From positions 613,391 through 677,390 of the forward strand of contig NZ_FNVD01000001.1 of the NCBI RefSeq assembly GCF_900108275.1: a stretch of 64,000 bases of DNA, given 5' to 3'. The stretch is from Jhaorihella thermophila. GTDB taxonomy: Bacteria; Pseudomonadota; Alphaproteobacteria; Rhodobacterales; Rhodobacteraceae. Shown here piece by piece: positions 33,938 through 43,786 of the stretch. The stretch's first letter is position 1; every line of letters begins with the position of its first letter. The translations under genes were made by a program, and so were the position numbers. The notes under the pieces are model-generated. The model saw nothing but the letters and a program-made list of their open reading frames with translations, was not told the origin of the DNA and ran no database searches.

Positions 33938-33966
33938 ATAGTTGCGCTATTCTTTCTTTCAGTCAA
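33938..33966 (-). promoter_or_regulatory. Candidate promoter of the pot operon
   Basis: On the minus strand TTGACT (33961-33966) and AACTAT (33938-33943) are 17 bp apart, 44 bp before the potD start codon. The -35 is good and the -10 is poor. The 227-bp gap up to holC holds no gene. Confidence 0.4.
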
Positions 33967-34121
33967 TTTGTGAAACGAAAATGACAATTGACGGCGTTTC
34001 GCCGAAAAATCCTGCCCGCGTCCCGGCACCGCACACGGCGGCCACGGTGAACGCCGCCGCGGACGGGCGTTCCGGGCGTTCATCCGCCGGCGCGCGACGG
34101 GCGCCGCCAACATTCGTGACG

Positions 34122-34589
34122 TCAGGAACGACCGGTTTCGGCCTTCTTCTCCCAGCGGCCCGATTCCTCGGACCAGTATTGCGCCGCGCAGCCCGCGCCG
34201 GTCAGCGCCTTCCACTGTGCCCGCGCGCGATTCACCGCGTCCGGGTCGTGGCCATCGAACAGGATGCAGACGCGTTCCAGCGCCCGCACCTCGTCCGCGT
34301 CCACCTCGGCCCCGTCCACCGCCATCAGGCAGGCCGGGTCGTTCGCGGCCGCGCGCGCGGTGGTCAGCAGCACCGGCTGGTCCGCGTCATGCGGCCCGCC
34401 CGCCAGCCCGTGCGGCAGGAACCCCTCCTCCGGCCCGCGCCAGAGCACCTCGTCCAACCAGGCCAGGCGCGCGGCATCGGCGCCGCGCACCGCCACGCGC
34501 CAGCCCGCCGCGCGGGCCTTTTCCAGCAGCACCGGCAGGGTCTGCTCCAGCGGGCGGCGCGTCAGGTGATAGAAATAGGCCGCGCCCAA
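34122..34589 (-). CDS. holC: DNA polymerase III chi subunit
   Basis: Clamp-loader accessory subunit, 155 aa, which links the polymerase to SSB. AAYFYHLTRRPLEQTLPVLLEKARAAGWR is the HolC start (given here in words: AAYFYHLTRRPLEQ, then LPVLLEKARAAGW). DEVLWRGPEEGFLPHG and the late RVCILFDGHD...ARAQWKAL block also fit. I take the TTG at 34589, with GGAG just upstream and 4 bp after the pepA stop codon, as the start; no ATG fits the domain start. The pepA-holC order is common. Confidence 0.88.
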   Translation of the reverse strand: MGAAYFYHLTRRPLEQTLPVLLEKARAAGWRVAVRGADAARLAWLDEVLWRGPEEGFLPHGLAGGPHDADQPVLLTTARAAANDPACLMAVDGAEVDADEVRALERVCILFDGHDPDAVNRARAQWKALTGAGCAAQYWSEESGRWEKKAETGRS

Positions 34590-34593
34590 GGGC

Positions 34594-36081
34594 TCACTCC
34601 ACCTCGAACCTGTCCCGCACCAGACGGTCCAGCGCCCGCACGCCCCAGCCCGTGGCGCCCTTGGGCGCGTAGGTCGTGTCGGACTTGACCGAGGCCACCC
34701 CGGCGATGTCCAGGTGGATCCAGGGCGTGCCCTCCTTGACAAAGCGCTGCAGGAACTGCGCGGCGGTGATCGAACCCGCCGGCCGGCCGCCGACATTCTT
34801 CATGTCGGCGATGCGCGACTTCAGCAGCTCGTCATAGGCCTTGGCCAGCGGCATCCGCCAGGCGCCCTCGTCCTCGGCCTGGGCGGCCTTGAGGAAGGCG
34901 TTGCAGATCGCGTCGTCGTTGGAGAAGACGCCGGCGTTTTCATGCCCCAGCGAGATGATGATGGCACCGGTCAGCGTGGCCAGATCGATCATCGCCGCGG
35001 GCTTGAACCTGTCCTGCGCATACCACATCACGTCGCACAGCACGAGCCGCCCCTCGGCATCGGTGTTGATGACCTCGATCGTATCGCCCTTCATCGAGCG
35101 CACCACGTCGCCCGGACGCTGCGCGCGCCCATCGGGCATGTTCTCCACCAGACCGACCAGCCCGACCACGTTGGCCCGCGCCTTGCGCCGCGCCAGGGCC
35201 CGCATGGTGCCGGCGACCACGCCGGCGCCGCCCATGTCCATGGTCATGTCCTCCATGCCGCCGGCGGGTTTCAGCGAAATGCCGCCCGTGTCGAACACCA
35301 CGCCCTTGCCCACCAATGCCAGCGGCGCGGCGTCCTTCGCCCCGCCCTTCCACTGCATCACCACGACCCGGGAGGGGCTTTCGGCCCCCTGCCCCACCGC
35401 CAGCAGCGCGCGCATCCCCAGTTTTTCAAGCTCGGCCTCGTCGAGGATCTCGACCTCGACGCCCAGGCTCTCCAGTTCCTTCAGCCGCCGGGCGAATTCC
35501 TCCGTGGTCAGCACGTTGGCCGGCTCGTTGACCAGATCGCGGGTTGCGTGCACGCCTTCGACCGCCGCCTGCAACGGCGCATAGGCTGCGGCGACCTCTT
35601 CGTGCCGGTTGTGCGCGATCACGACCTCGCTGACGGTCCCACCATTCTCCTCGTCATCAGAGCCGGTCTTGTGCGCGTCGAACCGATAGGCCCGCAGCGC
35701 CAGCCCCTGCGCCAATTCCGCCACCCGGCGGCGGCTGCCGGCCATGATCAACGCCGGCTTGCCGTCCTTCAGCTTGCCCAGCGCCGCCCCTGCCTTGCGT
35801 GCCTCGATCGGCGAAGGGTTCTGCTCCAGAACCAGCACGTCCAGCGCCTCGGCCGCCATGCCCGCGGGCCAGGCCAGCGTGAACACCTGCCCGTTCTTCG
35901 CCTTGGCGAACCGGTCGCTGTCCAGCAGCCGCTGCACCGCGCCGCGGGTCAGACGGTTCGCGCGCCGGCCCGCCGGGTCCAGCTTGCCATCGGGGGTGAC
36001 GATCACCGCCACGCGGCCCTCGGCGGTGGCGATGCGATCCAGGTCGGTGGCTTCGAAACGGACGGGAATCGGGCTGCTCAT
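34594..36081 (-). CDS. pepA: Leucyl aminopeptidase (M17)
   Basis: Cytosolic two-metal aminopeptidase, 495 aa. The M17 catalytic half carries VGKGVVFDTGGISLKPAGGM, MDMGGAGVVAGTMRAL and the signature NTDAEGRLVL with metal ligands Asp/Glu and catalytic Arg. The N-terminal half is the variable domain. The start is the ATG at 36081 before SSPIPVRFEA. It is divergent from lptF across 132 bp, in which GATTGCAGT is repeated (36140-36148 and 36163-36171). Confidence 0.95.
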   Translation of the reverse strand: MSSPIPVRFEATDLDRIATAEGRVAVIVTPDGKLDPAGRRANRLTRGAVQRLLDSDRFAKAKNGQVFTLAWPAGMAAEALDVLVLEQNPSPIEARKAGAALGKLKDGKPALIMAGSRRRVAELAQGLALRAYRFDAHKTGSDDEENGGTVSEVVIAHNRHEEVAAAYAPLQAAVEGVHATRDLVNEPANVLTTEEFARRLKELESLGVEVEILDEAELEKLGMRALLAVGQGAESPSRVVVMQWKGGAKDAAPLALVGKGVVFDTGGISLKPAGGMEDMTMDMGGAGVVAGTMRALARRKARANVVGLVGLVENMPDGRAQRPGDVVRSMKGDTIEVINTDAEGRLVLCDVMWYAQDRFKPAAMIDLATLTGAIIISLGHENAGVFSNDDAICNAFLKAAQAEDEGAWRMPLAKAYDELLKSRIADMKNVGGRPAGSITAAQFLQRFVKEGTPWIHLDIAGVASVKSDTTYAPKGATGWGVRALDRLVRDRFEVE

Positions 36082-36213
36082 CGGGTTCTCCTGCTGAATT
36101 CGTCGCCCGAGAGGTAACGTGGCGTCGCCGCTTTGACCAGATTGCAGTTTTCCCCCCGAACTGATTGCAGTAAGGTCGCGCGCCAGAAACACGCTGTATT
36201 CAGGGGGGCCGCG

Positions 36214-37338
36214 GTGTCGCGCTACGACAGATATGTGCTGTCGCAATATCTGCTGCTGTTCGGCTTCTTTGCGCTGATTCTCGTCTCGGTCATGTGGGTG
36301 AACCGCGCGGTGGTGCTGTTCGACCGCCTGATCGCGGACGGACAATCGGCCATGGTGTTTCTGGAATTCAGCGCGCTGGTCCTGCCCAACCTCGTCCGCA
36401 TGATTCTACCGATGGCGGCTTTCGCGGCGGCGGTGTTTGTCACCAACCGGCTGATCCGGGAAAGCGAACTGACCGTGATGCAGGCCACCGGGTCCAGCCC
36501 CGCCCGCCTGGCCCGGCCGACGCTGGCCTTTGGCCTGATCGCGGCAGCGATGATGAGCGTGCTGACCCATCTTCTGCTGCCGGCCTCGAAAGGCCAGCTG
36601 GCGGCGCGTGAAACCGAGATCGCGCGAAACGCCACTGCGCGTCTGTTGACCGAAGGCCATTTCCTGCATCCCGGCCACGGCGTCACGTTCTATGTCCGCA
36701 AGATCGATCCGGACGGGACGCTCAACGACGTGTTCCTGTCCGACAGGCGGGATCCCGCCCGTGAGGTCGTCTATACCGGGTCGCGCGCCTATCTCGTGCG
36801 GGACGACGGCAGAGCCAATCTGATCATCGTGGACGGCATGGCGCAGCGGCTGGACACGCGACACCGAACCCTTTCGACCACGGTCTTTTCGGACTTTTCC
36901 TATGACATCACGCCGCTGGTGACCAAACAGGAGGGAGAAAAGCGCAGCCCTAACATGGTCTCCACGGCCGAACTGATCCGAAATCCGCACACCGTGGCCA
37001 CGGAAACGGGAACGACCATCGGCAAGGTGACCGAAGTTCTCCATCAGAGGTTCGCCCGCGCGCTGATCAGCCTGGTCGCGCCGCTGGTGGGGTTCTCGAC
37101 GCTCCTGCTGGGGGTGTATTCCCGGTTCGGTCTGTGGCGCCAGGTCCTTCTGGCCTTTGGCGTGCTTGTCGGGCTTGAACTTCTGCGCGGGGCGCTGGCC
37201 GAACCGATCCGCGACCACCCGGACCTGTGGCCGCTGACCTATCTGCCCGGCGTGTCGGGCCTGATCCTTTCGGGGCTTTTTCTCAGGTTTGCCGGCCGGC
37301 CGATCCGCTGGCCTTTGGCGCGACAGGTGCCCGCATGA
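36214..37338 (+). CDS. lptF: LPS export ABC transporter permease LptF
   Basis: Inner-membrane subunit of the LptB2FG lipopolysaccharide exporter, 374 aa. It has six helices in two blocks (about 10-120 and 280-365) around a large periplasmic jellyroll domain (about 130-270). The start SRYDRYVLSQYLLLFGFFAL and SELTVMQATGSSP (cytosolic coupling loop) are typical. I choose the GTG at 36214, preceded by a G-rich ribosome site, over the upstream ATG. Its stop overlaps the lptG start (ATGA). Confidence 0.92.
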   Translation: MSRYDRYVLSQYLLLFGFFALILVSVMWVNRAVVLFDRLIADGQSAMVFLEFSALVLPNLVRMILPMAAFAAAVFVTNRLIRESELTVMQATGSSPARLARPTLAFGLIAAAMMSVLTHLLLPASKGQLAARETEIARNATARLLTEGHFLHPGHGVTFYVRKIDPDGTLNDVFLSDRRDPAREVVYTGSRAYLVRDDGRANLIIVDGMAQRLDTRHRTLSTTVFSDFSYDITPLVTKQEGEKRSPNMVSTAELIRNPHTVATETGTTIGKVTEVLHQRFARALISLVAPLVGFSTLLLGVYSRFGLWRQVLLAFGVLVGLELLRGALAEPIRDHPDLWPLTYLPGVSGLILSGLFLRFAGRPIRWPLARQVPA

Positions 37339-38432
37339 TCCTCGATCGCTACTTTGCCCGCCGCTTCCTGCTGAACCTGTCGGTGGTCGCGGGCGTTTTC
37401 TCGGCCCTGATCCTGCTGATCGACATGATCGAACAACTGCGGCGGTTCGAGGGCATCGACATCTCGTTCGGGCAGGTCGTCACCCTGTCGCTGCTGAACC
37501 TGCCGGCCGGCATCAACGAAATCCTGCCGCTGATCATGATCCTCTCGACCGTCGCGCTTTTTGTCGCGCTGGCACGGTCCAGCGAACTGGTGGTCACCCG
37601 CGCGACGGGGCGGTCGGGGATCCGCGCCCTAGCCGCCCCGGTCCTTGTCGCGCTGCTGATCGGAGCTCTGGCGGTATCGACCCTGAACCCGATCGTGGCG
37701 GCGACCTCCAACCGTTACCAGGAACTGGCCGAGACCTATCGCGGCAATGTCCCGTCCACCGTGTCGCTCAGCGGCGATGGGCTGTGGCTGCGGCAGGGAA
37801 GCGCCGGCGGTCAGGCGGTCATTCATGCCACGGGCTATCTGTCGCAGCCGCTGCGCCTGCTGAACGTGTCGATCCTGAGCTTCGGCCGCGATGACCGACC
37901 GGTGCGCCGGATCATCGCCGAAAGCGCCGAGCTGAACCGCTCGGACTGGGTGCTGCGCAAGGCCAAGGTCTGGCCGCTGACGCCGGGGCTGAACCCCGAA
38001 ACCTCGTCGGCGGAACACGACACGCTGCGCATTCCCACCACGCTGACCGAAGAGCGGGTGCGCGACAGCATCGGCAAGCCCTCCAGCATTTCGATCTACG
38101 ACATGCCCGCCATGATCCGGCAAATGGGCCAAGCCGGCTTTTCCACGACCCGGCAAGAGGTCTGGCTCCAGTCAGAACTGGCCCGCCCGCTGTTTCTGGC
38201 GGCCATGGTCCTGATTGGCGCCGCCTTCACCATGCGCCACGCGCGACTGGGCGGGATCGGAGCGTCGGTTCTGACCGCGGTTCTGCTGGGCTTTGGTCTT
38301 TACTTCGTGCGGAACTTCGCCCAGGTGCTGGGTGAAAACGGTCAGTTGCCGGTGCCGCTGGCCGCCTGGGCGCCGCCGGTCGCGGCGCTGCTGCTGAGCT
38401 TGGGCCTGTTGCTGCACGCGGAGGACGGATGA
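37335..38432 (+). CDS. lptG: LPS export ABC transporter permease LptG
   Basis: Partner of LptF, 365 aa. It starts ILDRYFARRFLLNLSVVAGV. The coupling helix region is SSELVVTRATGRSGIRALAAP, and the last helices include RHARLGGIGASVLTAVLLGF. The ATG at 37335 overlaps the lptF stop by 4 bp, and its own stop overlaps lptD by 4 bp, so the three are translationally coupled. The ATPase gene lptB is not in the window. Confidence 0.93.
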   Translation: MILDRYFARRFLLNLSVVAGVFSALILLIDMIEQLRRFEGIDISFGQVVTLSLLNLPAGINEILPLIMILSTVALFVALARSSELVVTRATGRSGIRALAAPVLVALLIGALAVSTLNPIVAATSNRYQELAETYRGNVPSTVSLSGDGLWLRQGSAGGQAVIHATGYLSQPLRLLNVSILSFGRDDRPVRRIIAESAELNRSDWVLRKAKVWPLTPGLNPETSSAEHDTLRIPTTLTEERVRDSIGKPSSISIYDMPAMIRQMGQAGFSTTRQEVWLQSELARPLFLAAMVLIGAAFTMRHARLGGIGASVLTAVLLGFGLYFVRNFAQVLGENGQLPVPLAAWAPPVAALLLSLGLLLHAEDG

Positions 38433-40573
38433 TCCGGCATCGCTGGCAAATCGCCGTTCTGTCGGCCCTGTGGCTGCTGACCGCCCCGATGGCGCACACC
38501 CAGACGGCCGATGCCGATCCGCCGGCCATGCTGGTCGCGGACCGGATGTTCGTGACGGCGGACCGCAAACTGGTGGCCGAGGGCCATGTCGAAGCGTTCC
38601 AGGGCGACATCCGCATGCAGGCCAGCCGCGTCACCTTTGACCGCGAAACCGGCCAGCTTGTCGTCGAAGGCCCGATCCGCATCGACCAGGGCGGCAATGT
38701 CACGGTGCTGGCCAGCCATGCCGAGCTGGACAGCGGATTGCAGAACGGGTTGCTGACCGGGGCGCGGATGGTGTTCGACCGGCATGTGCAACTTGCCGCG
38801 CTTCAGATGAACCGGGCCAGCGGCCGTTACACGCAGATGTACAAGACGGCCGTCACCTCCTGCCGGGTCTGCGAAGACGGCCGGCCGCCGCTGTGGCAGA
38901 TTCGGGCGCGCAAGGTGACCCATGACCAGCAGGAACAGCAAATCTATTTCGAAGGCGCGCAGCTGCGCATCCTCGACGTGCCCATGTTCTACCTGCCTGC
39001 GCTGCGCCTGCCCGACCCGAATCTCAAGCGCGCCACCGGGTTCCTGATCCCTTCGGTCCGCAGCACGTCGCAGTTGGGGATCGGGGTCAAGGTGCCCTAT
39101 TTCTTTCGGATCGGGGACAGCAAGGATCTGACGCTCACGCCCTATCTGTCCTCCAAGACCACGACGCTGGGCTATCGCTATCGCCAGGCGTTCCGGCGCG
39201 GCACGATCGAGATCAACGGCGCGCATACCCGCGACGACCTGTTCCCCGGCGAAGACCGCGGCTATCTCTTCGCGCAGGGGCTTTTCAACCTGCGCGACGG
39301 CTACAGGCTGAGCTTTGACATCAAGACCACGTCGGACAACGCCTATCTGGTCGATTACGGCATCGGGAACGATGACCGGCTCAAGAGCGAGATCTCGCTC
39401 AGCCGTTACCGGCGCGATTCAGCCGTCAATGCCCGGCTGATCCATTTCAAGTCGCTGCGCGACAGCGAAGACCCGTCCACCGTGCCCTCGCGGGTGGCGG
39501 ATTTCACCTATGAACGGCGCTTTCACCCCGGCGGCATAGGCGGAGAGGTCCGTCTTGGCGTCTCGGGGTTCGGTTTCGTCCGCCCCTCTGACGTGAACGT
39601 GGACGGGCGCGACGTTGCGCATGGCACGGTCGATCTCGAATGGCGCCGTCGATGGCTTCTGGCCAACGGGCTGATCGTGGACTGGACCAGCGGGGTGGCG
39701 GCGGACGAATTCTTCATCCGCGACGACGACACCTATCCCGCCAGCGCCGGCGTCGTGACCCCCCGCGCGGCGCTGACGTTCCGCTATCCGATGGCGCGCG
39801 CGGTCGGGGGCGGCGTGACCGAGTATCTTGAACCTATCCTGCAGGCGGGATGGACAAGCGTATCCAACCGCAACGTGCCGCTGGACGAAGGCACCTTCCA
39901 GGAATTCGACCAGGGCAACCTGCTGTCGCTGTCGCGCTTTCCCGCCGCGGACCGGCGCGAAAACGGGGCGACCGTCGTCTATGGCCTGAACTGGGCGCGC
40001 CATGCGCAAGCCGGATGGAAGGCGGCGGCCACAATCGGCCAGGTCTTCCGAAGCGAGGCCCAGCCCGACTTCACCTGGACGTCGGGGCTGAACGGCACCT
40101 CCTCGGACATTCTGCTCGCCGGGCAGTTCGTCTCTTCCGATGGCCTTTCGCTGACCGCGCGCGGCCTTCTGTCGGGGTCGCTCGACTTTTCGATGGCCGA
40201 ACTGCGGGGCGGCTGGAACAGCCACGCCCTGAGCGTGGCGGGCACCTATGTCTGGCTGGGACGCGACCCGGTCGTGGGCCGCACCACGCCGGTGTCGGAA
40301 ATCTGGTTCGACGGCGATTACGACTTTCTGCCGAACTGGTCGGCGGGTGCCCGCCTGCGATACGACACCGAAGGCACGCAACCCATATATGCCGGCTTCA
40401 ACCTGGCCTATGAAAACGAATGCGTCACTGTCGATCTTTCCATCAACAGGCGCTATACCTCCTCGACAAGTGTCGAACCATCGACCAGTTTCGGGTTATC
40501 CGTCGCGCTCAGCGGATTTTCCGTGAAAGGCGGCGCACAAAACTACAGGCGAACATGCAGCAGTCCATCCTGA
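38429..40573 (+). CDS. lptD: LPS-assembly outer-membrane protein LptD
   Basis: Outer-membrane LPS translocon, 714 aa. A signal peptide (about 1-28, ending in QTADA) is followed by an OstA-like jellyroll (ADRMFVTADRKLVAEGHVEA) and a long C-terminal beta-barrel, with segments such as YFFRIGDSKDLTLTPYLSSK and aromatic strand ends. Cysteines are at TSCRVCEDGRPP and near the C-terminus (NECVTVD, YRRTCSSPS), fitting the disulfide pattern of the family. It overlaps lptG by 4 bp and surA by 19 bp. Confidence 0.94.
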   Translation: MIRHRWQIAVLSALWLLTAPMAHTQTADADPPAMLVADRMFVTADRKLVAEGHVEAFQGDIRMQASRVTFDRETGQLVVEGPIRIDQGGNVTVLASHAELDSGLQNGLLTGARMVFDRHVQLAALQMNRASGRYTQMYKTAVTSCRVCEDGRPPLWQIRARKVTHDQQEQQIYFEGAQLRILDVPMFYLPALRLPDPNLKRATGFLIPSVRSTSQLGIGVKVPYFFRIGDSKDLTLTPYLSSKTTTLGYRYRQAFRRGTIEINGAHTRDDLFPGEDRGYLFAQGLFNLRDGYRLSFDIKTTSDNAYLVDYGIGNDDRLKSEISLSRYRRDSAVNARLIHFKSLRDSEDPSTVPSRVADFTYERRFHPGGIGGEVRLGVSGFGFVRPSDVNVDGRDVAHGTVDLEWRRRWLLANGLIVDWTSGVAADEFFIRDDDTYPASAGVVTPRAALTFRYPMARAVGGGVTEYLEPILQAGWTSVSNRNVPLDEGTFQEFDQGNLLSLSRFPAADRRENGATVVYGLNWARHAQAGWKAAATIGQVFRSEAQPDFTWTSGLNGTSSDILLAGQFVSSDGLSLTARGLLSGSLDFSMAELRGGWNSHALSVAGTYVWLGRDPVVGRTTPVSEIWFDGDYDFLPNWSAGARLRYDTEGTQPIYAGFNLAYENECVTVDLSINRRYTSSTSVEPSTSFGLSVALSGFSVKGGAQNYRRTCSSPS

Positions 40574-41850
40574 GCCATCTTGCCCGTCCCGCCGCCGCCC
40601 TGCGCGCGGTGCTGACCGCCCGACGCGGCGCGCTGACCGCGGCCGCCACGGCGGCGGCGCTGGGGATCGCAACCGCCGGCGGCGTCACTCGGACCGCCAG
40701 CGCCCAAAGCCTTTTCTCGCCCGCCATCCGGGTGAACGACGAAACGATTTCCCATTTCGAGCTGCAACAGCGGATCCGGATGATGCAGGTGCTGCGCGTG
40801 CCGGGAGATGCCGAAGAGCTCGCCCGCAAGGCGTTGATCGAAGAGCGGCTCAAACGCGAGGCGATCCGCGAGGCGGGCATCACCGTGTCCCCCGAGGATA
40901 TCGAGGCGGGAATCGAGGAACTGGCGCAGCGCACCCAACTTCCGCCCGATGAGTTCGTGAAGGCGCTGGAACAGGAAGGCGTCGCCCGCGAAACGCTGCG
41001 GGATTTCGTGGAAATCGGCGTGGCCTGGCGCGACTTTGTCCAGCAGCGTTTCCTGGCCCAGGCCCGTCCCACCGAGGACGAGATCGACCGCGCGATCGGT
41101 CAGGGCGACGCGGGCGGCGGGATCCAGGTTCTGCTGTCGGAGGTCATTCTGCCGGTAAACGAGCAGAATTTCGAGCAGGCGCAGGCGCTGGCGCTCGAGA
41201 TTGCAAAAATCGACACGACCGAAGCTTTCGCCGCGACGGCCCGGCAATATTCGGCGTCCGAGTCGCGGGCCAATGGCGGCGATCTCGGATGGGTGTCGCT
41301 GACCAAGCTGCCGCCGGGGTTGCAATCGATCATTCTGGAATTGAAACCGGGCCAGGTGAGCGACCCGATCAACCTGCCCAACGCCATCGCCCTGTTCCAG
41401 ATGCGCGGCATGCGTGAATCCGCGCCGGCCGAACCGCGCTATTCCGCCATCGACTATGCGATGTATTTCATTCCCGGCGGGCGCTCTGCCGAAGCGTTGC
41501 AACAGGCGGCGGAGCTGCGGCAGCGCGTGGATACCTGCAACGATCTTTACGGCGTGGCCCAGGGGCAGCCGCCCGAAGTTCTGCTGCGCGAAAGCAAGGC
41601 GCCGGGCGAGATCCCGCGCGACGTGGCGCTGGAACTGGCCAGGCTGGACGACAACGAAGTGTCCACCGCGCTGACCCGGAACAATGGCCGGACGCTGGTC
41701 TTTCTCATGCTGTGCGGCCGGACCTCCGAGATCGCATCCGATGCCTCGCGCGAGGATGTGGCACAGGCGCTTGCCCAGCAGCGGCTTGCGCTGATGGCGG
41801 ACAGCTATCTGCAGCAGCTTCTGGCCGAAGCCCGCATCGAGGAACAATGA
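40555..41850 (+). CDS. surA: Periplasmic chaperone/peptidyl-prolyl isomerase SurA
   Basis: Outer-membrane-protein chaperone, 431 aa. The N-terminal export region (about 1-50) ends at ASAQSLFSPAIRVND. A SurA-N chaperone domain (about 55-170) is followed by one parvulin domain (about 185-290, with ARQYSASESRANGGDLGWVS) and a C-terminal helical part. There is one parvulin domain instead of two, as in alphaproteobacterial SurA. The ATG at 40555 lies inside the end of lptD; the stop overlaps the pdxA start. Confidence 0.9.
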   Translation: MQQSILSHLARPAAALRAVLTARRGALTAAATAAALGIATAGGVTRTASAQSLFSPAIRVNDETISHFELQQRIRMMQVLRVPGDAEELARKALIEERLKREAIREAGITVSPEDIEAGIEELAQRTQLPPDEFVKALEQEGVARETLRDFVEIGVAWRDFVQQRFLAQARPTEDEIDRAIGQGDAGGGIQVLLSEVILPVNEQNFEQAQALALEIAKIDTTEAFAATARQYSASESRANGGDLGWVSLTKLPPGLQSIILELKPGQVSDPINLPNAIALFQMRGMRESAPAEPRYSAIDYAMYFIPGGRSAEALQQAAELRQRVDTCNDLYGVAQGQPPEVLLRESKAPGEIPRDVALELARLDDNEVSTALTRNNGRTLVFLMLCGRTSEIASDASREDVAQALAQQRLALMADSYLQQLLAEARIEEQ

Positions 41851-42812
41851 TCGCCCCGATCGCGGTCAGCTGCGGCGAACCCGCCGGGATCGGCCCGGAG
41901 ATCGCGGCGCGGGCGTGGCGGATCCTGGGGCGGGACTGTCCGTTTTTCTGGATCGGCGATCCCCGGCATCTGCCCGCCGACACGCCGGCCGCCGAGATAG
42001 ATGATCCCTCGCAGGCTGTGGCGCTGTGCGCCGAGGCCTTGCCCGTCCTGCCGCTGCGTTTTGCCGCCGATGCGGTTCCGGGAAGACCCGATCCGCGCAA
42101 TGCATCCGGCGTGATCGACGCGATCCGCCGCGGCGTGGACTTGGTGCGGTCGGGCGCGGCCGGCGCGCTGTGCACGGCGCCTATTCACAAGAAGGCGCTG
42201 ATCGACGGGGCCGGCTTCGCCTATCCGGGCCATACCGAGTTTCTGGCCGCGCTGGCCGGGGTCGAGCGGGTGGTGATGATGCTGGCCTCCGACCGGCTGA
42301 AGGTCGTGCCGGTGACGATCCACATCCCGCTGGCGCAGGTGCCGCGATTCCTGACCCCCGGGCTCTTGCGCGAGACGATCGAGATCACCGCGCGGGAGAT
42401 GCGGGCGCGGTTCGATCTGGATCGACCCCGGATCGCTGTGGCGGGGTTGAACCCCCATGCCGGCGAAGGCGGCGCGATGGGGCGGGAGGAACTTGACTGG
42501 ATCGCGCCGCTGCTGGCGCAGATGCGCGGCGAGGGGTTCGACGTTGCCGGACCGCTACCGGCAGACACGATGTTTCACGCCGCGGCGCGGGCGCGCTATG
42601 ACGTGGCGGTGGCCATGTATCACGATCAGGCGCTGATCCCGATCAAGACTCTGGATTTCGACCGGGGCGTGAACGTCACGCTGGGGCTGCCCTTCGTGCG
42701 GACCTCGCCCGATCACGGCACGGCGCTGGATATTGCCGGCAGGGGTGTCGCGAAACCCGACAGCATGATCGCGGCCTTGCGATTGGCGCGGGGGATGGCA
42801 AAGGGGGCGTGA
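41847..42812 (+). CDS. pdxA: 4-Hydroxythreonine-4-phosphate dehydrogenase
   Basis: Pyridoxal-phosphate synthesis step that oxidises 4-phosphohydroxy-L-threonine; 321 aa. The start is [20 protein letters not shown]. The metal-binding histidines are in [21 protein letters not shown] and [12 protein letters not shown], and [13 protein letters not shown] is the C-terminal signature. The ATG at 41847 overlaps the surA stop by 4 bp. It is part of the classic lptD-surA-pdxA-rsmA order. Confidence 0.95.
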   Translation: MIAPIAVSCGEPAGIGPEIAARAWRILGRDCPFFWIGDPRHLPADTPAAEIDDPSQAVALCAEALPVLPLRFAADAVPGRPDPRNASGVIDAIRRGVDLVRSGAAGALCTAPIHKKALIDGAGFAYPGHTEFLAALAGVERVVMMLASDRLKVVPVTIHIPLAQVPRFLTPGLLRETIEITAREMRARFDLDRPRIAVAGLNPHAGEGGAMGREELDWIAPLLAQMRGEGFDVAGPLPADTMFHAAARARYDVAVAMYHDQALIPIKTLDFDRGVNVTLGLPFVRTSPDHGTALDIAGRGVAKPDSMIAALRLARGMAKGA

Positions 42813-42847
42813 CACCGCCGAACGGGCCGCGGGGCCGAGGGTGCGGG

Positions 42848-42881
42848 AGCCTCCGGCGGGAGTATTTGGAGCAAGATGAAG
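42848..42881 (+). repeat. Copy C of the dispersed intergenic element, abutting rsmA
   Basis: CTCC/GGAG hairpin (CCTCCGGCGGGAG) followed by TATTTGGAGCAAGATGAAG, ending 2 bp before the rsmA start codon. The GATGAAG tail takes the place of a clear ribosome site, so the element is part of the rsmA leader. Confidence 0.6.
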
Positions 42882-42883
42882 AC

Positions 42884-43729
42884 ATGGGCGCGATCGACAA
42901 TCTGCCCCCCCTGCGCGAGGTGATCGCCCGGCACGGGCTGGCGGCGAAAAAGGCATTGGGGCAGAACTTTCTGCTGGATCTGAACCTGACCGCTAAGATC
43001 GCGCGGCAGGCCGGCGATCTGAGCCGGTGCGACGTGCTCGAGGTCGGACCCGGCCCCGGCGGGCTGACGCGGGGGCTGCTGGCCGAAGGCGCGCGCAAGG
43101 TGCTGGCGATCGAGAAGGATCCGCGCTGCCTGCCGGCGCTGGAAGAGATCGCGGCGGCCTTTCCGGGGCGGCTGGAGGTGGTTCAGGGCGACGCGCTGGA
43201 GATCGACCCGCTGGAGCGATTGACGCCGCCGATCCGGGTCGTGGCGAACCTGCCCTACAATGTGGGAACCGAACTGCTGGTGCGGTGGCTGACGCCTGAG
43301 GTCTGGCCCCCCTTCTGGGAGAGCCTGACCCTTATGTTCCAGCGCGAGGTGGCTGAGCGGATCGTGGCGCAGCCGGGATCGAAAGCATATGGCCGGCTGG
43401 CAATTCTCGCGCAATGGCGGGCAGAGGCACGGATCGTGATGTCACTGCCGCCCGGCGCCTTTACCCCGCCGCCGAAAGTGTCGAGCGCGGTCGTTCACCT
43501 GACCGCCTTGCCCGCGCCGCGTCATCCGGCGGATCCGAAGGTTCTGTCTCGCGTGGTGGCGGCCGCCTTCAACCAGCGGCGCAAGATGCTGCGGGCGGCG
43601 CTGAGGGGCCTCGCCCCGGATATCGAGGATCGGCTGGCCGCCGCCGGGCTGAAGCCCACCGACCGCGCCGAGCAGGTGCCGCTGGAAGGGTTCTGCGCAC
43701 TGGCGCGCGAGCTGCAGGCGGCGAAATGA
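42884..43729 (+). CDS. rsmA: 16S rRNA dimethyladenosine transferase (KsgA/RsmA)
   Basis: Methylates two adjacent adenosines near the 3' end of 16S rRNA; 281 aa. It starts with [20 protein letters not shown]. AdoMet motif I is [16 protein letters not shown], motif IV NLPYN in [14 protein letters not shown], and [10 protein letters not shown] follows. The ATG at 42884 lies right after repeat copy C, 71 bp after pdxA. A strong terminator follows. Confidence 0.95.
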   Translation: MGAIDNLPPLREVIARHGLAAKKALGQNFLLDLNLTAKIARQAGDLSRCDVLEVGPGPGGLTRGLLAEGARKVLAIEKDPRCLPALEEIAAAFPGRLEVVQGDALEIDPLERLTPPIRVVANLPYNVGTELLVRWLTPEVWPPFWESLTLMFQREVAERIVAQPGSKAYGRLAILAQWRAEARIVMSLPPGAFTPPPKVSSAVVHLTALPAPRHPADPKVLSRVVAAAFNQRRKMLRAALRGLAPDIEDRLAAAGLKPTDRAEQVPLEGFCALARELQAAK

Positions 43730-43735
43730 CACGCA

Positions 43736-43761
43736 AAACCCCACCCGGTCGGGTGGGGTTT
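43736..43761. terminator. Bidirectional terminator between rsmA and the DUF4167 gene
   Basis: Perfect 11-bp stem AAACCCCACCC (43736-43746) with GGGTGGGGTTT (43751-43761), loop GGTC. It begins 7 bp after the rsmA stop and serves both convergent genes. Confidence 0.88.
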
Positions 43762-43786
43762 CGGTCGTCGCGCTGCGGACCGTATC

